Source: Chloromonas sp. AAM2 (Eukaryota; Chlorophyta; Chlorophyceae; Chlamydomonadales; Chlamydomonadaceae). Taken from it: DNA of 11,186 nucleotides. The notes under the pieces are model-generated. The model worked only from the letters and a program-made list of their open reading frames with translations, did no database searches and was not told where the DNA came from. The position numbers and the translations under genes were made by a program. Location: the NCBI GenBank assembly GCA_004335635.1, contig QAXH01006596.1, positions 33,855 through 45,040 of the forward strand. The letters run 5' to 3'. Shown here piece after piece: positions 9,861-11,186 of this stretch (position 1 is its first letter; every line of letters begins with the position of its first letter).

Positions 9861-10266
9861 CAGCAAGCGCTTAAGGTATGTCAAAGTTACTACTTGAGAC
9901 AAATACTACAGGCATGATCACACGGAGGCTCAACAGCTCTCTTCTTCGCTCGTTCTGACATGCCATGTCCCTGTCAAGCTGGTTTGCGTACAATTTGATA
10001 GTGACTACAAGGGACAGTGCCTAGCCACCTACGTACCTGGAACATGGGTGCACGTAAGCTGCACCCTTCATTTATCGCACCCACTGCCCAGTATGCAGGA
10101 AGGTTAGTAGCAAGAACACAACTTGCTCGTGCTTCTTCGTGCCCCGCACAGCCTTTGGCCGTTGCTGGAGTTACTTGTAACTTATTCTTGGCACACCATG
10201 CCATGAAAACTTGTAAGAGATGCATCATAGGCCATGTACTGGGAAAGTTGCATGGCCACACAGCCG

Positions 10267-10308
10267 GTCCCCATACACACAAAACAAGTCCCCATACACA
10301 CAAAAACA
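10267..10308. repeat. 21-bp tandem duplication
   Basis: GTCCCCATACACACAAAA is repeated once with a period of 21 bases (10267-10287 and 10288-10308). It lies in the presumed non-coding stretch before the TnpB/Fanzor-like exon. Confidence 0.7.
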
Positions 10309-10331
10309 CGCAGCTGCACAACAACATGGCA

Positions 10332-10366
10332 CCAGTATGCTTGGTGTTTGGCCAGTATGCTTGGTG
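10332..10366. repeat. 20-bp tandem duplication
   Basis: CCAGTATGCTTGGTG occurs at 10332-10346 and 10352-10366, a period of 20 bases. It follows the 21-bp duplication directly, which shows that this stretch is prone to slippage or unequal copying. Confidence 0.65.
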
Positions 10367-10426
10367 CAAACACTGTAGCAGAGTGCATGGTACGTTTGGC
10401 ACCGCCAACACTACGCGAACAATAGA

Positions 10427-10469
10427 AGCTTCAGCAACCCTCCGAGCAGAGCTGCCTGCCAAACATGCT
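10427..10469 (+). repeat. Dispersed repeat, copy 2 (about 43 bp)
   Basis: This is the second copy of the repeat at 9818-9860, in the same orientation. Its 25-base core is at 10445-10469. It lies about 140 bases before the acceptor of the exon at 10611 and within a frame that stays open from 10426 into that exon. Confidence 0.55.
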
Positions 10470-10610
10470 TGGGCCACATGGTGGGTCAGACTTGGTTATG
10501 AGCGGATCTGAGCTGAGCACACCCTGTTCAGCACCCAGTTCAAGCTTTGTACTCCTTACCGCCAAAAATCACCCTTGTCACACTGCTACACATGTTCGCC
10601 TTGCTTGCAG

Positions 10611-11186
10611 GGTGCACAAGAAGGCGCAGGAGTGGATGTCGTCGTCGCCACAGATGAAGGCGGCCGTCGAGCAGCTGTCAGCGCCTGAGCAGCACGATCA
10701 GCACACCCAGGCACAGGCGCGCAGCACAGCACAAGAAGAGTTGATGAGGCAGCGGTGGGCATGGCAGCGCCTATGGCAGCACGGCAGGAAGATGCGTGCA
10801 TTCGCCGCTTTCTGGCGGCGCGCGGACGCTGCCATCAGGGACAGCAACGGTGAGGAACGGCCAGTAGCGGTGGCTTATGGCGCAGCTAAGTTCAGCCCGA
10901 CTGCCAGGGGGGACGAGCTCTCAACCCCTAACGTCCGCGCTCTTAAGGAGTGCCGCAGTCGCCACATCACCAAGCTCGTGGACGAATTCAGGACCAGCAA
11001 ACTGCATTACGGCACGGATGAAGAGCTGCTGGGCGTCTGGAGTATCAAGCTTCAGCGCCATATCCGGGGGCTGCAGCTGCTCCCTGCCACAGCTGAGCGG
11101 CCGCGTCCCAAGCTTATCAGGCGGGAAATCAACTCAGCACTTCACATCCGTCAGCTGGCCAGAGCGCAGGAGCGCCCTCTGCTGTA
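10611..11186 (+). CDS. TnpB/Fanzor-like protein, C-terminal RuvC region with degenerate zinc ribbon (partial exon)
   Basis: The exon follows a good acceptor (TTGCTTGCAG) and stays open to the window edge: 191 codons read from 10612, then TA. In this fragment's numbering, residues 1-75 are helical and rich in Gln/Arg/Trp (LMRQRWAWQRLW at 44-55, AFAAFWRRAD at 63-72). YGAAKFSPTARG at 89-100 and LVDEFRTSK at 122-130 resemble the TnpB/Fanzor segment before the zinc ribbon. RREINSALHI at 170-179 lies where that family has RDxNAAxNI, the last RuvC motif. TnpB and Fanzor are transposon-encoded, RNA-guided nucleases. Here the zinc-ribbon cysteines are missing (LHYGTDEEL follows; RGLQLLP at 152-158) and the RuvC-III Asp is Glu172, so activity is doubtful. 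The frame is open upstream to 10426, so an unspliced start at an ATG at 10465 or 10498 is an alternative. The family call rests on motifs only. Confidence 0.65.

Larger units (their letters stand above)
8965..10610. other. Repeat-rich stretch without a gene that can be supported
   Basis: Apart from the tandem and dispersed repeats listed separately, I see no recognisable protein here. Open frames at 9538-9897 (Cys-rich) and 10017-10511 on the plus strand, and at 8892-9155 and 9342-9758 on the minus strand, run across repeats or overlap each other and lack family motifs. If the exon at 8465-8760 joins the one at 10611, this stretch is most of an 1850-base intron. Confidence 0.5.

Noticed and set aside
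9538..9897. Cys-rich plus-strand open frame
   Set aside because: Cys spacing fits no zinc-finger pattern I can name, it runs through the dispersed repeat, and overlapping minus-strand frames are equally long.
10017..10511. 164-codon plus-strand open frame
   Set aside because: It crosses both tandem duplications and the dispersed repeat copy, and its sequence has no family-like motif.

Overview
The window looks like nuclear DNA of a green alga, most likely a chlamydomonadalean/volvocalean chlorophyte. The reasons are an intron-rich gene with GT..AG introns of about 150-620 bp, moderate GC with GC-richer exons, many short tandem repeats in non-coding DNA, and a C-terminal piece of a TnpB/Fanzor-like protein of a kind common in algal genomes. 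The organism call is inference.

Layout. Positions 1 to about 3459 hold no gene I can support. They contain a 13-14 bp tandem repeat at 3161-3250 and a short telomere-like tract at 2912-2933. Positions 3460-8310 (minus strand) carry one gene that can be reconstructed exon by exon. It has 11 coding exons and 10 introns, every junction is in phase, and it encodes 559 residues. The product has the RRM1-RRM2 pair of the large splicing factor U2AF65. It has no recognisable N-terminal RS domain and no C-terminal UHM (third RRM); RRM2 is followed by a Met/Gln/Gly/Ser-rich low-complexity tail that runs to the stop. A possible extra exon or alternative first exon with a strong donor lies inside intron 1 (7874-7984). 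The 5' part of intron 1 carries a telomere-like (telo-box-like) tract.

A second gene may run divergently on the plus strand. Its only secure part is an exon at 10611-11186, cut by the window edge. It encodes 191 residues with the TnpB/Fanzor-type motifs around the zinc ribbon and the last RuvC motif, but the zinc-ribbon cysteines are missing and the RuvC-III Asp position is Glu. An upstream open frame ending at a consensus donor (8465-8760) is phase-compatible with this exon and could be its preceding exon. The DNA between them is rich in tandem and dispersed repeats and looks non-coding.

The two genes are not obviously linked in function. One is a pre-mRNA splicing factor or a paralogue of one; the other is a mobile-element-derived nuclease-like protein.
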